Translations under genes and position numbers: made by a program | Part shown: positions 8,415 through 15,899 of the stretch, one piece after another | Numbering within the stretch: the stretch's first letter is position 1 | How the letters are laid out: the number at the start of each line of letters is the position of its first letter | The notes under the pieces: model-generated | What the model was told of the DNA's origin: nothing | What the model saw: only the letters and a program-made list of their open reading frames with translations | The model's database searches: none | Source: Hymenobacter sp. GOD-10R | Lineage (GTDB): Bacteria > Bacteroidota > Bacteroidia > Cytophagales > Hymenobacteraceae | Direction: 5' to 3' | DNA: 64,000 nucleotides | Assembly (NCBI RefSeq): GCF_035609205.1 | Contig: NZ_CP141185.1 | Span: 1-64,000, forward strand

Positions 8415-11411
8415 GCCGTGCAGGTTCAGGTGGCGGTAGGAGAGCACGGCGAAGGGCGAGAGCGTGGCCAGCGTAGCCGCTTGCTGCTCGGGCGGCAGCC
8501 GGGCCAGGTGCTGGGAGAGGTGCAGGTAATTCCAGCAGATGATGGCGTTCATCAACAAGCGCTTGCAGGTCTCGGCCACCAGCTGCTCGGAGCGGGTGGC
8601 GGCGTGAAACTCCTGGTTGCGGCCGTGCCAGACGGCGTGGGCCAGCCGGTGGGCGCTCTCGCCCTTGTTGAGCTGCTTCTGGATGCGCTGGCGCAGTTCC
8701 ACCTGGTCAACGTAGCGCAGCAGGAACTCGGTTTTGACCAGCCGGCCCAGCTCTTTCAGGGCCCGGTAGAGCGGGTGCTGGCGGGCGTAGGAGTTGAGCC
8801 GGCCGAACAGGCGGGAGGCCTCGCTGTGGCGCAGCTTCAGGGTGACGACCAGGCGCAGGACCTCGTCCCAGTGCCGGGCGATGCGCTCGGGGTCGAGGCG
8901 CGCGTCGGGCAGCAGGGTCTGCCCCAGTTGCCGGTGGGCGGCCACCGGCTCCCAGCTGTAGAGCTGCTGGTTGGTGAGCTGGCGGATGCGCGGCTCGTAG
9001 GCGATGCCCAGCAGGCGAGTCACGGCGAAGATGACCTCCGTGTAGCCGTGCGTGTCGGTGCTGTGCACGTCGGTGGGCCGCACGGCGTGGCGCAGCAGCC
9101 CCTCCAGCAGGTGCGTGGCCTCGCGGTCGGCGGCGCTGAACACGGTCGAGTCGAAGACGAGCAGCGTTTCGTCCACGTAGGAGTAGGCCGTCAGGCCGCG
9201 GCGGTTGCCGAAGTACTTGAACGAGGCGCTGCCGGCGAGCGAGTCCACAGCCAGGTCGTACTTCTGCCCGTCGCTGCTGCTGTGCAGCACGTCGGGGGAG
9301 CGCCGAAAGGCCTCGCGCAGGCGCAGCTGGCGGGTAAAGGCCAGAATCAATTCGTTGGCCTGGCGCAGGTTGTCGAGCGAGAAATGGGTGCTGGCCAGGC
9401 GCTGCAGGGCCGCCTCGTCCACTTGGGGCGCGACTTGTGCCAGGCGGCGCAGGCCCAGGTTGCAGCCCAGCCCCACCAGGGCGGCCAGCAGCTGCGACAA
9501 GGGCGGAGGCGTGCGGGCGTGTTTGCTGGGCAGCGAGCCGAAGGCCGTGTCAAACTGCGTCAGGCGGGCTACGCTGGTGAGCACCTCGCGCAGGGGCACC
9601 ACCCGGTGGCGGGGAAATAGATGAGCCGGCAGGCGCGGCTGCTCGGCCGGCAGCCGGGGCGTGGTCAGGCGGTAACGCCCGGCCGGGGTGCGGTGCGCGT
9701 GCGGGTTGTCAGCTCCGCTCAGGTGGGCGTTCGTGGCGGCAAACTGGGCCTGCAGCTGCGCCTGTAGGGTCGTTTGGACCGTGGCAAAGTCGCGCCAGGC
9801 ACTCAGGCCCGCCTGCTCCAGCAAGGCCTCGTGCTGCTTGGCCCACTGCGCGGCCGGCAGCAGGTAGTGCTCAAACGCCCGGTACTGGTAACAGCACGTA
9901 AAGTTGAGTTGGCCGGACTTGATGGCCGTGGCCATCTCCAAAAAAAGGAGGGCTTTATAAAGGGAGGTGCGTAACCGACCTTGCGCATCGAGGACGTAGG
10001 CCCGTTGCGTGAGCGAGAGAAAGTCCAGCGGCACCTGCGCGCCCAGGTGCCCGTCGTGCTGCTGGTAGTAGTGCACGGCCCGCCACAGGTCGGCGCGGGT
10101 GGTCGCTTCGTCGACGACCAGCGCTTTGACCAGGGCCCCGAGCTTGGTTTGCAGGCGCAGCGACGCCCCGGCCAACGCCTCGTGAAACAGCGCCTCGCCC
10201 GCCTGCTGCTCGGTGGCTTGGCGTAATTGCTCCAGCTGCTGGTGGTCTTCGCTCAGCTGCGCGGCCGTGACCTGGTGGCGCTGCAGCAGCGCGTCGATAC
10301 GGGCCAGCTTCTGTTCGGCCGGCACGTCGGGGGCATCGACCAGGGCACGAATCTGGGTCAGCGCCTGCAGGTGTCGGTAACCCCGGCCCGTGACCTGGCT
10401 GGTCAGCTGCTGCGTGGCGGCGCGCTGCTGATAAAGCGTCTCCTTCACCTGCTCGCGGCATTGATTCGCGGCGCTGGTCGTGGTGTGCAGCAGCGTGTCG
10501 ACCAGGGCGTCGCCCAGTTCGTAGTACTGGTGCACCACGAAGCTGAGCAGGTAGAGGTAGCGCCGCTCGTCGCGGCGGTAGAGTTGCGCGGCCTGGGCCC
10601 GCAGCACGTACTCGGCGTAGTAGGTGATGGCTTGGTCCGAGAGGCGCAGGCGCTGCCAGAGCGGCTGCAGCTGCTCGAAGAGCCGCCGCGGGGACGCGAA
10701 GTGCGTCACCCGTTCGCGGATTTCCCCGGGGCGCAGGCCCTGGCGAATGCGCTTGAGAAAGGTGAGCGGGTAGCGCCGGTCCGCCTCCGCTTCGCGGGCG
10801 TCGGGGTCGTCGGCGGCCAGCAGCCGGTCCAGCAAGCGCTGCTCGCCGGGCTGCAGGTGCTGCTGCAAGCGGTGGAGCAGCCGTTTCTCGAACGCGAGCA
10901 GGGCCCGCGTGATGAGGTCGGCCAGCGTGTTGTAGGTGGGCAGCTCCAGCCGGTGCTCGTGCAGAAACAGCACCAGGTAATCGAAGACCGACGCCGGCTT
11001 CAGGTGCTGGCTGCTTAGGCGGACCGCCTCCTGGTACAGCCGGTCCGCCGCGGCCGCCTCGAACCGCGCAATACCCAGTTGCTCGCACAAGAGCTGCTGG
11101 TGGGCATAATAGCGGGCATCGGCGTAGCGAAGCGGGTCAAAGTCGGCGGGCCCCAGGCCCAGCTGCTGGGCCACGTACGCCACATCGGCCGCGTGGTAGC
11201 GGGTGGCCACGTAGAAGCGCTGGCTAATCTGGAAGTAGCCCAGCTGCAAGACAAACCCGACGCGGTTGCCCGGCGCCAGCATCCGGGCCAAGTGAACATC
11301 CGCCCAATCCGGGACGGCAAAGACCCGGGCCTGCTCGGCCGCTGGTACCAGCGGGGGCTGCTCGTAGAGCTCACGTTCCTTGCCCAGGTGAATCCGCAGG
11401 TGCGTGGCCAT
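8322..11411 (-). CDS. tnpA: Tn3-family transposase
   Basis: At 1,029 residues this is the usual size for a Tn3 transposase, the DDE enzyme that joins transposon ends to target DNA by replicative transposition. The first Asp lies in HSSSDGQKYD, the second in HSTDTHGYTE and the Glu in LNKGESAH, the Tn3 family order. The N-terminal two thirds are helical, as expected for end-binding domains. The gene ends 41 bases inside the left terminal repeat and starts divergently from the resolvase. It appears intact. A copy of its last 31 codons recurs at the far right end of the element. Confidence 0.95.
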   Translation of the reverse strand: MATHLRIHLGKERELYEQPPLVPAAEQARVFAVPDWADVHLARMLAPGNRVGFVLQLGYFQISQRFYVATRYHAADVAYVAQQLGLGPADFDPLRYADARYYAHQQLLCEQLGIARFEAAAADRLYQEAVRLSSQHLKPASVFDYLVLFLHEHRLELPTYNTLADLITRALLAFEKRLLHRLQQHLQPGEQRLLDRLLAADDPDAREAEADRRYPLTFLKRIRQGLRPGEIRERVTHFASPRRLFEQLQPLWQRLRLSDQAITYYAEYVLRAQAAQLYRRDERRYLYLLSFVVHQYYELGDALVDTLLHTTTSAANQCREQVKETLYQQRAATQQLTSQVTGRGYRHLQALTQIRALVDAPDVPAEQKLARIDALLQRHQVTAAQLSEDHQQLEQLRQATEQQAGEALFHEALAGASLRLQTKLGALVKALVVDEATTRADLWRAVHYYQQHDGHLGAQVPLDFLSLTQRAYVLDAQGRLRTSLYKALLFLEMATAIKSGQLNFTCCYQYRAFEHYLLPAAQWAKQHEALLEQAGLSAWRDFATVQTTLQAQLQAQFAATNAHLSGADNPHAHRTPAGRYRLTTPRLPAEQPRLPAHLFPRHRVVPLREVLTSVARLTQFDTAFGSLPSKHARTPPPLSQLLAALVGLGCNLGLRRLAQVAPQVDEAALQRLASTHFSLDNLRQANELILAFTRQLRLREAFRRSPDVLHSSSDGQKYDLAVDSLAGSASFKYFGNRRGLTAYSYVDETLLVFDSTVFSAADREATHLLEGLLRHAVRPTDVHSTDTHGYTEVIFAVTRLLGIAYEPRIRQLTNQQLYSWEPVAAHRQLGQTLLPDARLDPERIARHWDEVLRLVVTLKLRHSEASRLFGRLNSYARQHPLYRALKELGRLVKTEFLLRYVDQVELRQRIQKQLNKGESAHRLAHAVWHGRNQEFHAATRSEQLVAETCKRLLMNAIICWNYLHLSQHLARLPPEQQAATLATLSPFAVLSYRHLNLHGEYDFSDHPLLAEAPFDMDLIATWQPPSKPA

Positions 11412-11480
11412 AAGCTACCCAAAAGGCGATGGTGTAAACGACCGTTATTTCTACCCACCAATGATAGCGTTAACGTCCAT

Positions 11481-11509
11481 GTAAAGGTATCGAAAACCGG
11501 TACCTTTAC
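11481..11509. promoter_or_regulatory. inverted repeat in tnpA-tnpR intergenic region, candidate res subsite
   Basis: GTAAAGGTA and TACCTTTAC flank an 11-base spacer, within the 138 bases separating the divergent transposase and resolvase genes. Tn3 resolution sites and resolvase operators lie at this position, so this is the best candidate for part of res. Confidence 0.55.
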
Positions 11510-11549
11510 GAAGCGCATTTACCTTATCGCTAACCTGCCCGTTTTGCCC

Positions 11550-12164
11550 ATGCTATTTGGCTACGTCCGCGTCTCCACGAGCGCCCAATCGGCCGAGAGC
11601 CAGAAGAGCCTCATCGCCCGCTATCTGGTCGAGCACCGCTGGACCCTCGACGAGTGGATTGAAGTAGAAATGTCTTCCCGCCGCACCGCCGGGCAGCGCC
11701 GCCTGCCCGAGCTGCTGGCCAAGGTTGCTGCCGGCGATACGGTCATCGTCTCCGAGCTCTCCCGGCTGGGCCGCTCGCTGCGCGAAGTGCTGGGCCTGAT
11801 TGAAGAGTTGATTCACCAGAAGCGGTGCCGGCTGATTCTGGTCAAGCAGGGCCTGGACCTGGACCCGCAGAATCACCGCGACATGACCCACAAAATCCTG
11901 CTCACCATTTTCGCCATGCTGGCCGAGCTGGAGCGGGACTTCGTTTCCGAGCGCACGAAGGAAGGCTTGCGGGCGCGGCGCGAGCAGGGCATCGTGCTGG
12001 GCAAGCCCAAGGGTGTGGTGCAGCCCTCCATGTACGACGCCGACCGCGAGCGGATTCTGCACCTGCACGCGCTGGGCGTACCGCTCACCACCATCGTGGA
12101 CGTGCACCTGAAGTACGGCAAGTACCTCTCCCTGAAAAACTACCTAGCCAAACTGCAGCGGTAA
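11550..12164 (+). CDS. tnpR: serine resolvase of the Tn3 transposon
   Basis: The chosen ATG gives a 204-residue resolvase beginning MLFGYVRVST. The frame is open further upstream, but that would run through the intergenic res region. Catalytic Ser9 lies in YVRVS. VSELSRLGRS, the LTIFAMLAELERDFVSERT E-helix and a C-terminal HTH (VPLTTIVDVHLKYG) complete the layout. The enzyme resolves the cointegrate made by the transposase. It is divergent from tnpA and ends 29 bases before the internal terminal repeat. Confidence 0.92.
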   Translation: MLFGYVRVSTSAQSAESQKSLIARYLVEHRWTLDEWIEVEMSSRRTAGQRRLPELLAKVAAGDTVIVSELSRLGRSLREVLGLIEELIHQKRCRLILVKQGLDLDPQNHRDMTHKILLTIFAMLAELERDFVSERTKEGLRARREQGIVLGKPKGVVQPSMYDADRERILHLHALGVPLTTIVDVHLKYGKYLSLKNYLAKLQR

Positions 12165-12193
12165 CCGAGCCGAAATGCCGCCCCCTAACCGGA

Positions 12194-12231
12194 CGACTCG
12201 GAGGTTTTACCCTATTTGTTTAACACCACCT
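12194..12231 (-). repeat. internal 38-bp terminal inverted repeat
   Basis: The reverse complement matches the left terminal repeat at 35 of 38 bases. With 8281 it bounds a minimal 3.95-kb tnpA-tnpR transposon, but its outer flank (AAATT side) does not match the left flank, so it was not used in the latest insertion. Confidence 0.85.
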
Positions 12232-12372
12232 AAATTACCTATATAATTATAATTTTTTTATATACTATGCGCCGTATGGGGTCTCTTTGGGAGCCAGCAG
12301 CCTATAGAAGAAAGCCTGCGGTCTGGTTGAGAAAAACGATTTCTCCAGCCAAACGCTAGCAGCTCAACAGCG

Positions 12373-13254
12373 CTAGCTTTCTTCTGCTTTTGCGAACCCA
12401 ACTGATTCACGAAAAAACTGCGGCGATACGGCCGTATTTTTCTTGAAGAAGCGGCTGAAATAGTATTCATCCCCGAAGCCCAGCGCGAAGGCGATAGCCT
12501 TGACGGATTGACTGGTTAGGTACAGTTCGCGCTTGGCCTCCATAATGATTCGCTCCGTGATGAGTTGGCTGAGCGTCTTCTGATAATGGGACTTGACTAG
12601 GCGCGTTAGGCTTCGGGCGGGAACTCGTAACAGGTCGGCATACTCCCCGGCCGTGTGCAGGTGGCGGTAGTGCGTATTAATGGCATCTTGAAGTTGCTGC
12701 AGGAGCCAGGGCTCCCGGCCAGACGGGTTCTGCTCGGTGCCTAACGCGGGCTGTGCAGTACGAATACGGATAGCTTTCAGCAAAAAGAGCTTCAGATATA
12801 ATACGATGGACTCTTGTTGTGCTACCTCTTGACGCCGTACTTCCTCTTGCATCACAGCTGCCAGGGCGGCAAATTCACGCACCGCCTCTGTTGTAACCGG
12901 GAAGAAGGGCGGCTCAAAAATTGTGTTGAACAAGATGCCATTGCTAGCTACCTCCTGCTGATGCCGGTAGATGCAGAAAAAGTCGGCATGAAAATCCAGG
13001 ACCAGGCCCGCTACAGCGGTGCTGGCTTGGATAGTGTAAGGTTGGTAAGGGCCAAAACAACACAGCGTACTGCCAGCAAACAGGTAGGTGGCAAAGTTGG
13101 CGCGTATCTCGCCGCTGCCCTGCGTAAGCAGAATGAGGGAGTAATAATTATTGCGTTGTAAGTAATTAAACGGGGTGTCGTCGCTAAAGGAGTAGCTTCG
13201 AAACGCTAATTCACCCGTGTGCGGATGAGTTAGCAGGAGACAGTCAATCGCCAT
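12373..13254 (-). CDS. AraC-family transcriptional regulator (transposon cargo)
   Basis: I chose the start at MAIDCLLL (10th codon of the open frame). The N-terminal 150 residues look like an AraC cupin-type sensing domain (SLILLTQGSGEI, GSTLCCFGPYQPY). Residues about 190-290 carry two helix-turn-helix units ending DEYYFSRFFKKNTAVSPQFF, typical of the AraC/XylS signature. The effector is unknown. It lies downstream of the ABM monooxygenase gene on the same strand, separated by a strong hairpin, so it may control that gene or the oxidoreductase. The AT-rich stretch from 12232 to 12372 holds nothing recognisable. Confidence 0.85.
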   Translation of the reverse strand: MAIDCLLLTHPHTGELAFRSYSFSDDTPFNYLQRNNYYSLILLTQGSGEIRANFATYLFAGSTLCCFGPYQPYTIQASTAVAGLVLDFHADFFCIYRHQQEVASNGILFNTIFEPPFFPVTTEAVREFAALAAVMQEEVRRQEVAQQESIVLYLKLFLLKAIRIRTAQPALGTEQNPSGREPWLLQQLQDAINTHYRHLHTAGEYADLLRVPARSLTRLVKSHYQKTLSQLITERIIMEAKRELYLTSQSVKAIAFALGFGDEYYFSRFFKKNTAVSPQFFRESVGFAKAEES

Positions 13255-13297
13255 CGCGTGAGAAGAATAGCAGCTAGCCAACTGGACTAACTGCCCG

Positions 13298-13347
13298 CCA
13301 GCCCCTAAAGCGACCTATGCCCAGGCATAGGTCGCTTTAGGGGCTGG
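13298..13347 (-). terminator. perfect 24-bp hairpin between ABM and AraC genes
   Basis: Arms 13298-13321 and 13324-13347 are perfectly complementary around a two-base loop. It lies 3 bases beyond the monooxygenase stop, so it most likely ends that transcript. There is no strong T run. Confidence 0.65.
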
Positions 13348-13350
13348 TAA

Positions 13351-13644
13351 TTATTTGGCAGCCAAGATAGCTACTTGTTCAATGACAGGCGGCACGGCCA
13401 GCAAGTCGGCCGCATGGGCCATCAACGCAGCGGCAATAGGGCCGTTCAGATGCGCCTGCCGGCCTGCTTCATCCGGAAAAGTATCAAAGATACCGAAGGT
13501 GGCCGGCGCCAGCTGAATAGCATACCAGGTTATGGTAGCCGGCTCTTGCTGAGCCAGGGGCAGAGCGCCCGTCAAAAAATCGAGTACTGCCTGCTCTTTA
13601 CCGGGCTTCGCTTCGAGCCGGACCAGCAATCCTACATTCTTCAT
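13351..13644 (-). CDS. ABM-fold monooxygenase (putative quinol monooxygenase)
   Basis: This 97-residue single-domain protein shows the dimeric alpha-beta antibiotic-biosynthesis-monooxygenase pattern: VGLLVRLEAKPGKEQAVLDFL, ITWYAIQLAPATFGIFDTFPDEAGRQAH split over two strands, and HLNGPIAAAL. Relatives (YgiN type) oxidise quinols or small aromatics, and many are simply stress-associated. CACCTTTG about 30 bases upstream resembles a -7 element. It is transposon cargo, between an AraC gene and the oxidoreductase remnant. Confidence 0.8.
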   Translation of the reverse strand: MKNVGLLVRLEAKPGKEQAVLDFLTGALPLAQQEPATITWYAIQLAPATFGIFDTFPDEAGRQAHLNGPIAAALMAHAADLLAVPPVIEQVAILAAK

Positions 13645-13796
13645 GGAAGTGGGGGTTAGGTAAATTGATATAACAAAGGTGCTGCCTCTCTGAAAGGATT
13701 AACATGGACGGACGCAACTAGTGGCTGGACAAAAAGACCATGGCCGCTTCAAACCAGTATGTGAGCTCGTGTATCATGGTTTAACTGGCCCCGAAT

Positions 13797-13958
13797 GGTG
13801 CAGTGGCTGTTGCAGAACTCGGCACGATGCAAAACGTGAAGGGCTTGAGGCTTCGAGCCAGGCTAGAAAAGAACATGAGCAGGCCGTTCATCTATGCTCA
13901 GGAACTATTCTACGTAGTTGCTGAGCTGCCTTGAGAATTCTGTAACAGCCACTGCACC
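13797..13958. repeat. 162-bp MITE-like element or deleted IS
   Basis: The terminal 24 bases (GGTGCAGTGGCTGTT then CAGAA) are inverted at the other end (13935-13958) with 22 of 24 matching. The interior encodes nothing convincing. The ends resemble those of IS5- or IS6-like elements, though I cannot name the parent. No target duplication is visible. The rest of the 13645-14143 gap holds no gene that I can support. Confidence 0.6.
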
Positions 13959-14143
13959 TCGCTGAGGCCCCCTCTGTTGGTGCTGCACTACGAGTCGCAA
14001 CGCAGCCTGGCCGCCGGCGGAAGGCTCCAAGTAATCTCAGCTTCCTGCCGTTAGGAAGAACTCATGCACCGCGCCGGCCGCCAGTAGTAGCAGGCGTTGG
14101 AGTTCGGTCATGACGAAGGCAGGAGGCAGAAATATATCTTCAT

Positions 14144-14185
14144 CCCCTCTCCTCCTCAGCGGACGCCAGCTGAGGAGGAGAGGGG
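14144..14185 (-). terminator. 17-bp hairpin after the oxidoreductase remnant
   Basis: Arms 14144-14160 and 14169-14185 are perfectly complementary (CCCCTCTCCTCCTCAGC) around an 8-base loop, 3 bases past the stop codon of the truncated oxidoreductase. Confidence 0.65.
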
Positions 14186-14188
14186 AGG

Positions 14189-15055
14189 TTACAGTAATTT
14201 ATCCAAGCTCACCGGCAGGTCGCGCACGCGCTTGCCGGTGGCGTGAAACACGGCGTTGGCGACGGCGGCGGCCACGCCGAGGAAGCCAATCTCCCCGATG
14301 CCTTTGACACCCAGCGGATTCACGATGTCGTCCTCTTCCTCGACCAGCACCACATCGATGGTGTCAATGTCGGCCATGACGGGAATGTGGTACTCGGCGA
14401 GGTTGTGGTTCATATAGCGGCCGAAGCCGTGGTCCATGATGGATTCTTCCATCAGGGCCATGCCAATGCCCCAGACCACCGAGCCCAGCACCTGACTGCG
14501 GGCGGTTTTGGGGTTGAGGATGCGGCCGGCGGCCACGGCGTTTACCACGCGCGCTACGTGCACCGTGCCCAGGTCCTCGTCCACTCTTACCTCCACGAAC
14601 ACGGCGTTGTGTGAGTGCATGGAGTAGGGCTGCTGCTTGAGCATATTGGGCCCGGTGGTGGCTTCGGCTTCCACTTTTTCCTCGCCGCTGGCGTCGAGAA
14701 GTTCGGCAATGCCGACGCGGCGGCTGATGTCCTCATTGAGCCGGATTACCCCGTCCACAAACTGCACGTCCTCAAAAGCGGCGCCTTGCAGCGGCGAATC
14801 GGCCAGTTGCTGCGCCAGCTTGAGCAGCTTGTTGCCCAGCGCCTGGCAGGCGGCCTGCACGGCGGTGCCCACGGAGGCGGCCGTCCAGGAGCCGCCCTGC
14901 ACGGGCGCTTCGGGCAGTTCGGTGTCGCCGAGGCGGAAGGTGACGGCTTCCAGCGGCAAGCCCAGGGTTTGGGCCGCAATCTGAGTCATGATGGTGTAGG
15001 TGCCGGTGCCGATGTCGTTGCTGGCGCTGCTCACCATCAGGTGGCCGGCGGCGGT
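14189..15055 (-). pseudogene. xanthine/aldehyde dehydrogenase molybdopterin subunit, 5'-truncated
   Basis: About 290 residues match the C-terminal third of the large molybdopterin-binding subunit of the xanthine dehydrogenase family: DIGTGTYTIMTQIAAQTLG, GGSWTAASVGTA, ARVVNAVAAGRILNP, and the catalytic Glu in GVKGIGEIG. Full-length subunits have about 700-750 residues. The 5' two thirds are missing exactly where the 134-bp transposon-end duplication begins (15056). The first in-frame codons now come from transposon DNA, so the fragment cannot bind its full cofactor and is treated as a pseudogene. Confidence 0.85.
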
Positions 15056-15189
15056 GAGTACGACTTCTCCGACCACCCCCTGCTGGCCGAAGCCCCGTTT
15101 GACATGGACCTGATTGCTACCTGGCAGCCGCCAAGCAAACCGGCGTAGGGCCGAGTCGGAGGTTTTACCCTATTTGTTTAACAACACCC
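15056..15189 (-). repeat. 134-bp inverted repeat, right copy (tnpA 3' end plus IR)
   Basis: Exact reverse complement of 8281-8414: the last 31 transposase codons, stop and the 38-bp terminal repeat (15152-15189). The abrupt join at 15056 to the oxidoreductase sequence is a deletion or one-ended recombination scar. Confidence 0.9.
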
Positions 15190-15195
15190 AACAAT
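15190..15195. repeat. right target-site duplication
   Basis: AACAAT directly outside the right terminal repeat equals 8275-8280. Confidence 0.7.
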
Positions 15196-15208
15196 ACATT
15201 AATGCTCC

Positions 15209-15856
15209 TTGAAGAACCTGGCACCTACTGTTCTGAGCACGGTTCACCTCAACTCCGAGTTGCAACAGCAAGCAGGAATGTATTTCAACCGCAATGAGGA
15301 TGGCCATAATCTTTTCGCGGAACAGCGCGGCGGTCGGGAGCAAGCCTACCTTTTCAATATGTACGGTAGCTTGCTTGCGCTCGATACCTCGGAGCTTCAG
15401 CACGTATTCGGGATAAAAAAGCTCACCCCCACTGCCCTGCATCGGCTACCCCTCGATTACTTGGCGGATACACTGCGCAACTCCCATGAGGTGTACCAGA
15501 GCTATTTTAAAGATGACAGTCGCTACCCGCCTAATATTAGCTGGCGGGCCCGCGCCACCGCCCTCGACCTGGGTGCCAATGCCGCCGAAGCCAACCGCTA
15601 CATGCGCATAGTTGATGTGGCATTTGGCTGCCTGAGCTACCACGCCGAGCTTGTAGCGGATGGCATTCGACTCACCCCGCGCACTTACGAAGTGCAACCG
15701 ACTACTATGCACCGAAACCTGACCAGCTTAGCCAAACTGAACCTGCTCATGTTCAGGCGCACCCAGGACGACTTTGTAGTTCGGCTTGCTCATGAGCACC
15801 TGACTGACTTGGATGTAGTGCACGCGCCCCGATTCTTCGGCTTCTTTGTGTATTAG
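15209..15856 (+). CDS. hypothetical protein, 215 residues, next to transposon insertion
   Basis: I do not recognise the family. The frame has a stop at 15200-15202, so translation must start at the TTG at 15209 or at the ATG at 15278. The transposon inserted only 13 bases before the TTG, probably removing the original promoter from this gene. Its C-terminal part (PRTYEVQPTTMHRNLTSLAK) could hold a helix-turn-helix, and the end is aromatic (HAPRFFGFFVY). It converges with the helicase gene, 43 bases away. Confidence 0.55.
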   Translation: MKNLAPTVLSTVHLNSELQQQAGMYFNRNEDGHNLFAEQRGGREQAYLFNMYGSLLALDTSELQHVFGIKKLTPTALHRLPLDYLADTLRNSHEVYQSYFKDDSRYPPNISWRARATALDLGANAAEANRYMRIVDVAFGCLSYHAELVADGIRLTPRTYEVQPTTMHRNLTSLAKLNLLMFRRTQDDFVVRLAHEHLTDLDVVHAPRFFGFFVY

Positions 15857-15899
15857 GTAGGTTTTGGCTGTAAGCGGATGATAACATCAAGCTTTATGA

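Larger units (their letters stand above)
8281..15189. mobile_element. Tn3-family transposon with three terminal repeats and cargo
   Basis: The 6.9-kb unit has a 38-bp terminal repeat at 8281-8318, an inverted partner at 12194-12231 (35 of 38 identical) and another at 15152-15189 (identical). Transposase and resolvase fill 8322-12164. Cargo (AraC regulator, ABM monooxygenase, a MITE-like repeat and a truncated oxidoreductase) lies between the second and third repeats. Only the outermost pair is bounded by matching flanks (AACAAT), so the latest jump apparently used 8281 and 15189 and carried the cargo along. The third end came with 134 bp of transposase-end sequence, so it derives from a second, deleted copy of the same element. 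Confidence 0.85.

Noticed and set aside
8394..9620. Long open frame opposite the transposase gene
   Set aside because: Composition is Val/Gly/Gln-rich shadow of tnpA; no domain, and the transposase motifs on the other strand are clear.
12231..12235. Target duplication for the internal transposon end
   Set aside because: Bases outside 12231 do not match the left flank, unlike the outer pair.
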